DNA of 64,000 bases from positions 1,488,001-1,552,000 of the forward strand of contig NC_089556.1 in assembly GCF_040115645.1 (NCBI RefSeq). Direction: 5' to 3'. A program made the translations under genes and the position numbers. Source of the DNA: Euwallacea fornicatus. Its lineage: Eukaryota > Arthropoda > Insecta > Coleoptera > Curculionidae. Positions 1-11,409 of this stretch are shown in pieces (the first letter of the stretch is position 1; each line of letters opens with the position of its first letter). The notes beneath the pieces were generated by a model. The model saw only the letters and a program-made list of their open reading frames with translations, had not been told where the DNA came from and searched no databases.

Positions 1-629
1 TTTTGACGTCAGTCACAAGTCAGATTTTAACGACTATCAACCAAATCCGCCGTAATATGTTTGTAGGCAATGTCCCGTGAATTTATAGCAACTTTCGCTG
101 TATAACTGTTAATGTTTCTGAAGTCCCAATAAAAAGCAACAGATTTGGAATACACTATACGCAAAATACTTTTCTGTTTTTTTTTTCCGAATCTGCTTTT
201 CAACTCATCGAAATTCAATTTTAAAAATTATATAAAATCAGATCTCTCAGGAATTGACCACTCGCATTTTTCTGCAAACATCAATTCTAAATTTTGTATG
301 TACTGGGCTCAAATAAACGACTCAAAAAGGGTGCATAAAGAGCCACATTCAGGCAAAAACATTCAAATGCCACTCTCAGAAACCTTCTCCGCTATTTGAT
401 CACACCATCAACATACTTATAGACCAGGACAAGAAACATTTCGGAAATCAATCAAAAATCACAGAGCCAAAAAGCTATGTGGAATATCCCATACTCAGTA
501 ACTACAATTTTCTGAAGCGGGTTTTATAGTGGAGCCGACAAGGAACAAGTAGCACCGCTTAAAAACACCCGTTCGCTATATGCATATTGCGCTCAATTAA
601 ATGCTATAAAAGTTATCTTATGGGTCAGT
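1..629. other. Flank downstream of ATAD3, no gene seen
   Basis: This stretch follows the ATAD3 stop codon (ATAD3 runs on the minus strand). It must hold the ATAD3 3' UTR, but no clear polyadenylation signal could be assigned. The short open frames here have no recognisable domain or codon pattern and are not called. Confidence 0.5.
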
Positions 630-3600
630 CTATTTCCTCTTTTTCGGTTGGGCTTTACTCGTTTCCGTCGATTTACTGCAAGTTGGGGATTTGGTTTCGG
701 TTTCTTTCTGATATTCGATAGCTAAAGGTGCGTTGTAATCAATTGCTTTAGGTGTTACGGGGATGTATGAGTCTTCTTTTTCTGAGTGGTAAAAACTTTT
801 GGATTTATCTTTTTCTTGTTTCGACTGCCATTCCACCTGAAAAAAAAAGGAACATTGAGCAAAAAATTTAATGCAACGAAACTAAAGTAAATATTAGAGT
901 GACCTTGGATTGATTTCAGAAAAAAAATAAAAAGAAGTTGTAATAAACGACAACTTTGACCATTGAATTTTGAAGTTCTAAAGCTGTTAATGCCTTTTAA
1001 TCTCCACAAATTATTATAATCATAGAAAAGGGAAAAAATCGTGATCATTGAAAAACATACTATTTCCTATTTACTTACCTTTTGCTTATGTTGCATGACA
1101 TGGTCTTCAACTATAGTCAAAACCATTTTTTCAGTTAAGATACCGACCTCGGATGCGTAGGCTGCCGCCTGCCATGCCACTCCCAGTTTCGCAATTTCTC
1201 TTCCAGACATGCCGTCCGTCATTTCAGCCATAGTCGTACAGAGGGCACTGTAGTCGAAGCTATCTACTTTTAATCTCCTAGTTAAAAAAAAAAGATTATT
1301 AGCGTTTTTCACTAACCGCACTAAGACGGTGTGAAGGTATCTCTCATTTGTTAAATCAAGGGCCAAACGATCTACTACTCGTAAGAGCAATGTGAGCAGT
1401 AAACAAATTGTTTAATGATATACAGAAAACTGTAGGTTTATCTATAACTTGCTCACAGAGAATGCTGAGGAGAAAAATTCTACATTTAGGTCTATAATTG
1501 GAAGAATGTAAATTTAACCCAGAGTTACCCAATGAAATAATACCTTGTTCCTTCCGTTGCCGGTTCCAAAACAAACTTTTGAAAATATAATCTAATTAAT
1601 CGTTCCCGTTCATCCAAACCAGGCAAGAGAAACTCGACCATTTCATCCAGTCGGTCGTTTACGGCCCAATCGAATTGTTCGGGAGTATTGGACGCCAGCA
1701 CCAACATAAATTTGTCACTTTGTTCACCTAAAAATTCATATTTCTTGTTTTTCCATGGTCGCAAAGCTATTTAAGGATTTCAATTTTTGAAATATGGTTT
1801 GACTAAAAAAACTTGGTAACTCAGCAGTTTCAGCACATCAGCCAACATTTTTTAATACAAAACTATCATATTTAAGGTCTCTCCAATTGAGAATATACAG
1901 GGATGGAGCAGTTGTAAATGACACTTACCAGTTCTGTAAAGAAAGGCATTAAGTACTGCTCTTAAATCCTCAGATATATTTTCCGAAGATCTCTTTCCCA
2001 AAAACGCGTCCGCTTCATCAATAAATAATAGAAGGCCTTTACGCGTACTGTTGGCCCAGTCAAACACTTTGTGCAAAGCAGTGACGCCTTCTTTGCCCAT
2101 CGGGATTATATCACCTCCAGTCAAAATTGCATAATCCATTCCAGAATGTTTTGCTAATTTCTAAAATATGTATTAGTATTGCAGCATAATATTACAGAAG
2201 TCATGACATTTTTAAATATTAATTTAAATCAAATACAAGTGTGATTATAATTTCACAATCTTACCTTTGTAAACATAGTTTTTCCAGTGCCAGGCGGTCC
2301 ATGCATAAGGAGATTTCTGTACATTCCTCTATTGTGTTTGGTGTTTTTTGTAGCAATGGCTATGTCCCTCAACCTTTCTTCAAGTTTTGGAGCTAATACA
2401 ACGCCTTGAAGAACGTCACCTTCCTTATTTTTTAGTTTTTTTATAGTTTCTATAGGATGTTTTACAGCATCAAGCATAGAAAATTTAGATGTTTCTCTGA
2501 CTAAAGATGGTTTTCCTATAATACAAAAAACACTCAATTATAATTAATATATATTTTTTGGTACAGTGGAACTTTAATTGTGACCTACCAATCCTTGACT
2601 CAACATATCTAGTTGCAACACTGGTTACACCCCTTGCAGAATACACTCCCAAAGCTAGAAGAGTTAAACCTCCTGCTGCAGTAAGTACTTTGTTCCAATC
2701 TGTTAACATAGCTTGAACTCCAGTACCCACTGTCCTGTAGATTAAAATTCATTTAATTGTCAACTCACTATAATAATTCTTTAAAGTCTAAAACAGATTA
2801 CTCACTTAATGCTTTCTAAAACAGTAACTCGATTCTCCTGGGCTTTCAGCCGAATTTGTTCCAGAGTCAAATCGCGATTCTCCCTATCTACCTTGGCTTT
2901 GGCCCTAAACTTCGCCTCCACCTTTTTCATATCATTTTTATTTCTTAAATCCATCTCATGTTCAATTGTGGCTTTACGGATTGCTTCTTGCTTGGCTACA
3001 GATTCTTCTTGCCTAGATGTAGCATAGTAAATAAAAAATGTGCACTAATACAAATTCACTTTTACCTTCTTAAACTTTCATCATTCATCCTTTGCTGTTG
3101 CGCTAACTGATCGTCATATCTTTTTCGTGCCAGTTGGTCTTGATACTGAGCTCTAGCTTGGTGTTGCCGCGTTTCCTCCTGAAGGAGCTTTCTTTTCTCT
3201 TCAGCTTCAGCTTTCTTGCTCTCGATTTGCGATTGAGCAATGTATGCTTCATATTCTTTGATTTTCGCCTGTTGCTCAACTTGCCTGGTTGTTTCTTGAA
3301 GCTTTGAGAGATCCAGGGCTTCTTTGGCATGCTCTACAGGGTGTTTCAGTTTTAACCTGCGTCGTTTCAAGGGACGGTAGTAAATCGTAATATTGAGGGC
3401 AATATTATGGATATAAAAAATTCAATCCTGAGGATTTCCAAATCGGCTTTAAATGCCGGTTGAAGTAGAATTTTTTGAGAAACGCCTATTCCAAAATTAA
3501 ACTAAATATCAAAATTAATTGAAGAGCTACACAGAGAAATGGCTTTATGACACAAATTTGCAAGCTGAAAGTAGAACTTTAGATTATATGTGTGATAAAA

Positions 3601-5096
3601 TGCTTTACCATACACAAATCAAAGTGGTATGTGTCAGTGTAATTAAACTTTTTTTACACACATAGATGAATAAATTTATTTGAAGTTATAGAAGACTATA
3701 AACTTAACACACAAGGGCTTATAAGAAAAAAATTGTACCCCATATGTGTGAAAGTGTTTTTACCTTTTACCTTCACTTTCAAGTTATTCCATCAATTGTA
3801 ATCAGTTTGCAAGATTTATTAGACATATAACTATTACAAAGACGTTTTATTTTGCATTTTCTACCACCTCCTGAAAGGACGCAAATTAAAACTGAAATAC
3901 CCTATACTCATTGCTAAAGTTGACTTTATACTGATAATAAGAAGGTTATTGAAATTTATAGTAGTGATAGACTGAAGAAATATTAAGAATTTTAAAACTT
4001 TTTTTGTTTAAAAATCTACAGCTGCTCTGTGTCATGACAATGTTTCCAGAACTTATATGGACTTGGACTATGGAGAAAAGTGAAAGACAAAAGTCTAAGG
4101 AATTTTTAAATTTGATTTTTATGGGTCTTTTTTGGACTACCTTGTAAGTAAAAACCTATAGATTTTAATCAAGTTTTTATGGTTGAAAGCCATAAAATGA
4201 TCTTTCATACTATGAAAAACACACTTTGCTAAAAGTTAATGACTGTTTATTCTTAACTTTTTTCTTAGTCTGTTTGTGCTTAATTTTAAACCAATATTTA
4301 ATCAATTTTTGTACTTGTTTTTATTAAACACACCTAGTTCATGCAACTACTATACATGCAATTTCTCTATCATTTAATATAGATATATCTTAAGTTCAAT
4401 CCTATTCTTGGATCAGATAATACCTAATAAATTTGAAAATGTTATTTTTTTTTACATATTCTGCTTGGTTGTATTCTTTTTTTGAATCACCTTCTGTTCT
4501 TTAATTCTATATAAATGGAAAAAAGATTTTTTTTAGAATTATCATTTCAATTCCTTTAATATAGTTAATATAGTTAAATCACACTGGTACTGGTGAGGGC
4601 CAAGAATTGGATTGACTTTTACTTGATGCATCCCATATTCCTTAGACATATAGAAAGAAGTGATATGCTACGGCAGAAAAGTTACTTTCTTCAAGGATTG
4701 AAAAAAACTAGAACATTGCACAATAATACTGTTCTCTAAACCCAGCAATGTATCACTTAATAATATTGGTCCCTCTAAAGTTAGCTGATTGTAAGGAACA
4801 ATGTTACCTTGTCCTAGACCATTCATGTAAGTTATGAATGAAGGTTACATAACCTTATCAAAAGGGTAAAACTTACTCGATTTCTCGAGATCTTTTGCGG
4901 CTTGAGCCGCCCGCTCCAGAGCGGACGAATCGAACCTATAGGCCTCCATGTGCTTCATCTCAGCTTTAGTCAAATTCGGCTCATTGGAAGGCGGATCTCG
5001 GGACCCGCCATGCGGTCCTGAGGGAACGCCGAGACCCATTTGGGAGAGATCCGGCCCCTGGTCTTTGTTTCGGCCATAACCGAATATCCACGACAT
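630..5096 (-). CDS. ATAD3: ATAD3 mitochondrial AAA ATPase, 9 coding exons
   Basis: Mitochondrial inner-membrane AAA+ ATPase, needed in known homologues for nucleoid organisation, cristae and lipid or steroid traffic. Exons in gene order: 5096-4877, 3333-3066, 3012-2806, 2734-2589, 2515-2265, 2160-1929, 1727-1544, 1277-1079, 836-630. All junctions are GT-AG and the phases agree, giving 637 residues, close to the usual 600-650. The start [14 protein letters not shown] matches the family MSWLFG start. Residues about 75-230 form a Glu/Lys/Gln-rich coiled coil containing [18 protein letters not shown] hydrophobic segment lies near 247-264. Walker A GPPGTGKT is at 353-360 and Walker [10 protein letters not shown] at about 407-415. 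[13 protein letters not shown] and MSGREIAKL follow. Exon 2 has an upstream AG at 3357-3358, but the one before 3333 keeps phase and the family sequence. The Lys-rich tail is lineage-variable. Drosophila homologue: belphegor. Confidence 0.96.
3334..4876 (-). other. ATAD3 intron 1
   Basis: A 1.54-kb intron, AT-rich, with a GTAAGT donor at 4876-4871. No coding potential or recognisable mobile element was seen on either strand. Confidence 0.85.
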
Positions 5097-5834
5097 TGTT
5101 TTACTAATTGTTTAACTCAGCTACTCTAACACAATATTGCAAGTTGTGTTAATATTCTTGAAAATTTAATAATGGAGCAGTTTTGCGAAGTAAGCACTGA
5201 CATCTCTCGATATACTATGTCGTGACGTCTTAGTACTAGTTTTTATATATATACATATCATATTATATGTATAACATATATTATATATATTTGAACTGTC
5301 AGTTCTAACCGATCGAGACGAGGAGTTTTCAAAATGTTCGCATATTTTACATAGTTCTCTCCTATACACTTTAGTTCTCTTAATTCTCATTTTTATAATA
5401 TTTTTTTCTGAGTTTTGAAAACAATGACAGATTTAACATCGAAATGTTAACGGAAGTTTTTGTCCGAGCCCTTAGTAAAAGGTGAATGTTATTCTCGCTT
5501 AGTTTTAACTGAGAATAGTATGCAAAATTACTGCTCTAATAACCCCTGTAGAACATATTAACACTGATAAATGACGTTAGTTGAGGTTATGTTACAACAT
5601 CTAACAGTTTAGTACAATAATTAAGAGTTAGTGTGCTTGACTTGACGTTTTGGTTGGAGGGTTAAAATGGTCTCATTTTGGTTTGTTGTAGCCTTGTAGC
5701 ACTCTTCTCTCTCGGATTTACACATTTATTTTTATTTATTATTGGATATCCGAATTCTCTAACGTTTTGGTTTAATATAGCAAATTTTAATCTAGATTAA
5801 TATCTCCTGGCCTGAAAATTTCTCAGAGTTCCTA
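5097..5834. promoter_or_regulatory. Shared divergent promoter region of ATAD3 and Cbp20
   Basis: 738 bp separate the two start codons, so both 5' UTRs and promoters must lie here unless there are upstream non-coding exons. An AT-rich partly palindromic block of TATA-like dinucleotides lies at 5239-5291. No TATA box at a sensible spacing from either ATG could be chosen, which fits TATA-less housekeeping promoters. Confidence 0.5.
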
Positions 5835-8227
5835 ATGACCAGCATAACTTCACCTTCGATAGAACTAAGTTCCTATCGAGACCAACATTTTAAGGTATTT
5901 CCGTTTACGGCTCAATTTCTATCTCTCCTATTAAAACAAAATCATAATTATACTCAATTTAACGACATATTTTCGATTCCCCGTTAGGGCACCCGGGCAG
6001 AGCAAGATAAACTACTGAAACTAACTTCTACCCTGTATATTGGAAACCTTTCCTTCTATACTACTGAGGAGCAAATCTATGAACTATTTTCAAAATGTGG
6101 TGAAGTGAGGCGGATAATTATGGGTCTCGACAAATACAAGAAGACGCCTTGTGGTTTCTGTTTTCTAGAGTACTACACTAGAGAAGATGCAGAAAACTGC
6201 TTACGGTGAGGCTAAATTTCTAATTTTCTATAAATATAAAAGGGCTTTACCACTGGATTTGTGAACTGAAAATGGCACTTACTGTGCCTGCGATGTTATA
6301 AAAGCTTTTAATGAGTATTTGAGATTATCGTGCATGCCTTTTCCAGATACTTGTATTTACTTGAATTTCCAGAGGGCAGTAAAGTTAACACATATGTGCT
6401 TAAAAAAATATACCCTGTGAAAAAATATTTTTCCATACTTTATTGTTAACTCAAGTCTAATTTGTGTTGTTCGATCAACTGTGATAAGCATGTGGTCAAG
6501 AATCACTTTTTCCACATGCAGACTTTCTAACCCTTTCCAGTCATGTTCAGTATCTTCTGATTGTCAATATCTATATGAATTCACCTTTGCTGTGACATGA
6601 CCCTGGTAAAGTCTTGTGTTGTCTGTATCACTAAAACCTTGAGATCAAACATACCCCTGATGTTCAATCGGGGCACCCGCACCTTTCATTGTTACAATTT
6701 GTTGAAATTTCTAGAAATATGAAGGTTTTTGAACGAAAACCCGGGAATTTTCTTCCTCTTTTATCGTCATTTCGAGTCCATTCCAGAATCGTCCACCGAT
6801 TTACAAATCTATATATTACTGAACGGCGTTCATACTGTTTAGGTGTGGCTAATGATAACAAAACAGTATTTTATATATATAAATGTTTTAAGATTTGCGA
6901 ATATGACGTCTAAATGTGAATCTACGTATTTTCACCAGAAACCGCAAAAAAGCGTCTCGTTTTTTTAAAATCTCCTGTATACACCTCTCCAATTTATGTA
7001 CCATTATGATAAACAAAGCAGATGCATTAATAGATGTCTGCTTTGTTAGCAATCAAGGTCACTCAAACTTTAACCATTTTATATTTTGTATCAGAAGGAA
7101 AGTTATTACCGTAATAAGGCTTGAGATGCAAATTAGAGTACTAACTAGGTCTGAAAGCTATTGAGGCAACACGTAAACTACGCCAGGTGTTTGGAAAGCA
7201 GTTTTTTTACATACTGATCCAACACAATCGATTGAATCATTTGTTCGTCGCACCTTCTTTTGTATCTTGACTAAAAAATTAATCGTTTTTAATCTAATCA
7301 TCACGTGTGATGAAAAATGGATTTTGTATGACAACACAAAACGGTCGTACCAATGACTCTCTAAAGATCAACCTCCAAAAATTTTTCCAAAAATTCGGAA
7401 AAAAGAGTAATCTAGACATAATATTTTACAAAACTGTTTTTTGAACTTTTAAAGATATTGTCAATTTTGAATTCCTTAATCAAGTTGAATCAATTACAGC
7501 AAATACATACATGTGTGCACCATCTATACTTGGGAGCACCCACGAAAAATTACTCAAATTCCAGTCATCTTTCACAGTGAAACTGTATCTCACTCGACAT
7601 ATTCTCTTGATGTATCATCTTCTACTATAGTGTGTTGCACAATGCATGTGAGCCCTGAACAATGGTATGACGAGAAAAATGATCTTGCCCGACAATAGCT
7701 CCAAAAAAGTTTTAAAACATTTTTTCCGATCTAAACCAGTTGATTTTTATAAAAAAAAAAAGGAATTCGAGACCTTGAACCGCGTTGAGAAAAAGGTTTA
7801 GGGGAGTGAAGGTGATTATTTTAAGTAATAAATAATATTGCAAATATTCGTTTGTTTAATCTTATCCTTATAGTAAAAAAATAAAAACGACCGGACTTTT
7901 TGCGGTAGCTGGTATATTAGTTTGGAACGACTTACTCATTATTTTTCTACGTTAATAAGGTATATTAATGGAACAAGACTGGACGACAGAATTGTTAGGA
8001 CAGATTGGGATGCAGGCTTCATTGAAGGAAGGCAGTATGGAAGAGGGAAAACTGGTGGACAGGTGAGAACCACAATGGTGAATCATTTCAGCAGCACTAA
8101 ACGAATTTTTTGCATTATTCCCAAGGTTCGAGACGAGTACCGAACTGATTATGACGCAGGTAGAGGTGGATATGGAAAGCTCATCCAGCAAAAAATTGGT
8201 ACCGAAGTTCCTGGATTTCTACGATAA
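5835..8227 (+). CDS. Cbp20: Nuclear cap-binding protein subunit 2 (CBP20), 4 exons
   Basis: Small subunit of the nuclear cap-binding complex. With CBP80 it binds the m7G cap of RNA polymerase II transcripts and supports splicing, export and small-RNA pathways. Exons 5835-5894, 5988-6205, 7960-8062 and 8126-8227 join in phase to 160 residues (human about 156). The RRM has RNP2 LYIGNL at 36-41 and RNP1 CGFCFLEYY at about 75-83. Tyr14 (in YRDQHF) and Tyr44 (in SFYTTEEQ) sit where the family has its two cap-stacking tyrosines. The C-terminal part carries the conserved [19 protein letters not shown] and [11 protein letters not shown] stretches. The tail after GGYGKL is a short lineage-specific extension. 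The gene is head-to-head with ATAD3. Intron 2 (6206-7959) contains a mariner relic. Confidence 0.97.
7190..7430 (+). pseudogene. Mariner-type transposase relic in Cbp20 intron 2
   Basis: Plus-strand translation around 7300-7420 gives [17 protein letters not shown] and then, after a stop codon in place of the usual Trp, [16 protein letters not shown]. This is the mariner transposase block around the second catalytic Asp (TCDEKWI.YDN.KRS..W). Weaker similarity extends upstream to about 7190. Stops and frame changes mark it as dead. No terminal inverted repeats were found. Confidence 0.75.
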
Positions 8228-8357
8228 TAAGTTTTCGGTTTTCACATGAGTTTACTAACATATGTGTATATAAAAAAACAATAATCCCAATTATTAAATA
8301 TACGTGTATTTGCATATTAAATTATTAAATTCATTGACTATCCCGTTCCTACTTTTC

Positions 8358-9509
8358 CTAATATTCTGCCGCTTGATACGGATGAAAGGGCGCAGAGTTA
8401 AGTTCTACTCCGGGATAGGGCAGACTCGGCTTCTTATTAGCAGGTTGAGCTCCTGGATAAGAAAAACTTGTGGTTTCCTCCTTTACCACAACAGTTGGTT
8501 GCGAAAAAGTTATAGTTGGTTTCGAAGGTGCTGGTTTTTTGGTCGGCTCGGCAGTGGGATAAGGAAAGTGTGCGGTGGTTTCTTTTGGGGCTGTAGCTGA
8601 GGATGGAAGGGTTGTGGTTGGTTTCACTGGTTCTGCGGCTGGATAAGGGTGGCTTAACGTTGCCAGTTTTACAGGTTCACTGGCTGGATATGGCTCAATT
8701 GCAGCGGGTTGTGCAGGCGAATAGGGGATGTTTGTTGGGGCTGACGTCTCTTTATGCTCTGAAGCGGGATAAGGGCCACTGATGGGATGAATGCTTTCAG
8801 CAGCGGGATAAGGGCCCCTTATCGGAAGGATAGTTTCGGCAGCGGGGTAAGGCCCACTTGCCGGAAGGATAATTTCAGCTGCAGGATAGGGGCCGCTTAT
8901 CGGGTGAATAGTTTGAACAGCAGACTGAGAACCATTTATCGGATCTATGGTTTCAGCAGCAGGATAAGGGCCACTTATCGGACGGATAGTTGTAGCAGCG
9001 GGGTCAGTGCCACTTATTGAATGGGCAGTTTCAGCAGGGAGGTAAGGGCCCCTTATCGGAAGGATATTTTCGGCAGCGGGGTAAGGCCCACTTGCCGGAA
9101 GGCTAATTTCAGCTGCAGGATAGGGGCCACTTATAGGAAGGATAGTTTCAGCAGCGGGATAAGGCCCACTTGCCGGAAGGATAATTTCAGCTGCAGGATA
9201 GGGGCTACTTATCGGGTGGGTAATTTGAACAGCAGGCTGAGAGCCATTTATCGGATCTATGGCTTCAGCAGCAGGATAAGGGCCACTTATCGGACGGATA
9301 GAGGCAGCAGCGGGGTCAGTGTCACTTGTTGGATAGACAGTTTCAGCAGGGGGGTAAGGGCCTCTTATCGGAAGGATAGTTTCAACAGCGGGGTAAGGAT
9401 GGAGAATTAGTGTTCCATGTTCTGCTTCAGCTGACGGATACAGGTAGTAGTAGTCACCACTAACTACAGTAATGATTGCTGCCAAGAGAAATGGGCAAAT
9501 TCCCACCAT
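8358..9509 (-). CDS. Secreted cuticle-like protein with 13-residue PYPAAE repeats
   Basis: A single coding exon encodes 383 residues. Residues 1-18 (MVGICPFLLAAIITVVSG) form a signal peptide, followed by DYYYLYPSAEAE. About 16 copies of a 13-residue unit (consensus GPYPAAETILPIS) follow in strict 39-bp register, then a Pro/Thr-rich region with PYPAAEP and PYPGV variants, ending in PYQAAEY. The low-complexity, Pro/Ala/Tyr-rich secreted composition and its place beside RR-1 genes suggest a structural cuticle or matrix protein. No RR domain is present, so chitin binding is not shown. A 5' UTR intron is predicted, with donor GTAAG at 9606 and acceptor just before 9515, six bases upstream of the ATG. 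Long open frames on the plus strand here are repeat shadows. Confidence 0.8.
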   Translation of the reverse strand: MVGICPFLLAAIITVVSGDYYYLYPSAEAEHGTLILHPYPAVETILPIRGPYPPAETVYPTSDTDPAAASIRPISGPYPAAEAIDPINGSQPAVQITHPISSPYPAAEIILPASGPYPAAETILPISGPYPAAEISLPASGPYPAAENILPIRGPYLPAETAHSISGTDPAATTIRPISGPYPAAETIDPINGSQSAVQTIHPISGPYPAAEIILPASGPYPAAETILPIRGPYPAAESIHPISGPYPASEHKETSAPTNIPYSPAQPAAIEPYPASEPVKLATLSHPYPAAEPVKPTTTLPSSATAPKETTAHFPYPTAEPTKKPAPSKPTITFSQPTVVVKEETTSFSYPGAQPANKKPSLPYPGVELNSAPFHPYQAAEY

Positions 9510-9514
9510 TTTAA

Positions 9515-9680
9515 CCTATAAATTACAACAATATGTATCTAGACTCTTGTCTTTATTTTTTACAGGTAAAAGTATTATAAAATTCCATTTTGCTGCATTA
9601 TCTTACCTTCAGGTGTTAATTTAACAGAAACCGATTGACAAATGTATTATTTCGTATATTACAAAATATATTTATAATTG
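9515..9680 (-). promoter_or_regulatory. Predicted 5' UTR exon and TATA box of the PYPAAE-repeat gene
   Basis: On the minus strand a TATAAATA-type box lies near 9669-9676. A likely start region follows near 9640, then a donor (CTGAAG followed by GTAAGA) at 9607/9606 and an acceptor (TTTATAG) at 9516. The spliced leader would end six bases before the ATG. This is inferred from spacing only. Confidence 0.4.
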
Positions 9681-10961
9681 CTAAGTGGGGACATTGGGCG
9701 GGGAGTGAAAGCAGAATTTTCTTACACTTCAAGTGAAAAAATCCATTAATAAATTAGCTGTATTGCTCATCCACATGTTTGGCTTAATGATAATTGCTTC
9801 TAGATAGACTGATGGAATTTCAATGCTCAATGCTTCAAGTTGTGCACAAAGAAAAGATATGGTTTCATTATTAAGTCATTGATTGACTACAGATTTCAAC
9901 CATTCATTGATCATAAAATCTCAAGAATATTTTAATAATGTCTATACCTCATTTTTAATTTCTAAGCTACAAAATTCTGTTTAAACGGAAGAAATGCTTC
10001 AAATTAATTATTCACAATTAGGTAAAATGAGACCTAAAAAATATCTAAAATATTTCGAAATTTTCCGAAACCTGACAACAGTGCATATTTTGTCACTTTT
10101 CCAATTTTGGTTGATATCTCGGAAACTCATGGAACAATTCTTTCAAAAAAGAAGTTGAAATATGCGAGCGAAGCGTGCATTCGTTAAGCTACAACATCAC
10201 TGTTAGTCTCTGAGTTACGAAGTTATTTTGATATCGATGTTTGGGGCTTTAAAAGTACTCGAAAACGGAGGTGTATCAAATTGCACTTCCAGAGCTCCGC
10301 CAGATCCTCAATTAAAATACCGGGGCCCACTAAATGATCCTTATATTGTCATTCGTGGAAATTTCCAAGGGGGTAACCACCCACTTTTTAATATATTTTA
10401 TTTATACTACCGATATTGCGAGAATCCTTGAAGCAATAACTGTTTTAAAATATTGGTGCGTTTATAGTCGATGTGAGCTCTGTAGGTCTCCATTGAATGC
10501 GTTCAAATGTCACTTGTGGCTTCTAGAATACGCGATCATTTTAATACCTATTTTTATAGGACGTTTCTATTGCTTGTTATTTCTCTTACTGCGATTGCCA
10601 ATGTATCTGATATTTGAGGCCCATTAGCATTCAATAGGGCTCTCAGATTAATCATCTTGAAGGCTTTATAAGCCAGGGTAAGTTAGCCTGTTGTAGCTCT
10701 TATACTTCCCGAGATAATCGGCAGACATTCTTTGCAATGTTTCCTTGATTTTTAAATAATATATATGCTTCTTTTCCTCAAATATTTTACTAGAACCCTC
10801 TATTTATGAGGTAGTATAAGCTTCACAACATTTGAGTTAAGCAAAAAACACTTCAGGAATTTAGATATTTTCCTGAGAAATAGCCAAGAGTGAGGGAAGT
10901 ATCTACTTAGTATTTGATCATTTTTCAATCTGTGACGGCCATTAGAATTATCCTAGAAGAT

Positions 10962-10997
<36 letters not shown>

Positions 10998-11350
10998 CAT
11001 CTTTGGAGATTGTGAATCAATTGAGTCCCGATTTGCTGGAAAACTCTCACGTTGATTACCACACACAACAAATATCTCAAAATTAAAGGAGCAATGATAA
11101 TGTTTTAAAACTTAATCCTAAACATCCTTTAGGGCTTCAAAATCTAAGTCTTCTAGGCATAATTATAACATTTATTTGCGCATTTCACTGTGAAGGGTTT
11201 ACCTTAGCTTAGCTACTTAAGTTCTGTAACACCCTGTATTAACTCAGGTCCGGCACTCGTGAAGAATCTAACAACTTTTAGTTGCCATTCCACTATAAAA
11301 CCAATTAACAACATCATTAACTGCATATTACTTTCAACTTTCAAAATATA
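9681..11350. other. Intergenic, AT-rich, with a (TC)n microsatellite
   Basis: No gene was recognised. A pure TC dinucleotide run of about 30 bp is at 10964-10993. An ACACCCTGTATT motif at 11228 belongs to the scattered ACAGGGTG repeat family. The open frames at 10228-10627 have no known domain. Confidence 0.6.
10964..10993 (+). repeat. (TC)15 microsatellite
   Basis: Uninterrupted TC dinucleotide repeat of about 30 bp in intergenic sequence. Confidence 0.95.
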
Positions 11351-11352
11351 AG

Positions 11353-11360
11353 TATAAAAC
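11353..11360 (+). promoter_or_regulatory. TATA box of the YGVP-repeat gene
   Basis: TATAAAAC lies about 32 bp upstream of a TCATT initiator-like site (A at about 11386). This spacing favours the second in-frame ATG at 11410 over the one at 11398, which would leave a leader of only about 12 nt. Confidence 0.55.
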
Positions 11361-11409
11361 TGAAAATAATCTTTTAAAAATAATCATTTCAGCGTATATG
11401 GCAAACGAC

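Noticed and set aside
3334..3370. Extending ATAD3 exon 2 to the AG at 3357-3358
   Set aside because: It breaks phase with exon 1 (an immediate stop), while the acceptor before 3333 keeps the family sequence KSKHAKEAL.
8787..9410. Long plus-strand frames with YRKDSFSSGVR-type repeats
   Set aside because: They are the antisense shadow of the 13-residue repeats of the minus-strand gene and have no signal peptide or start context.
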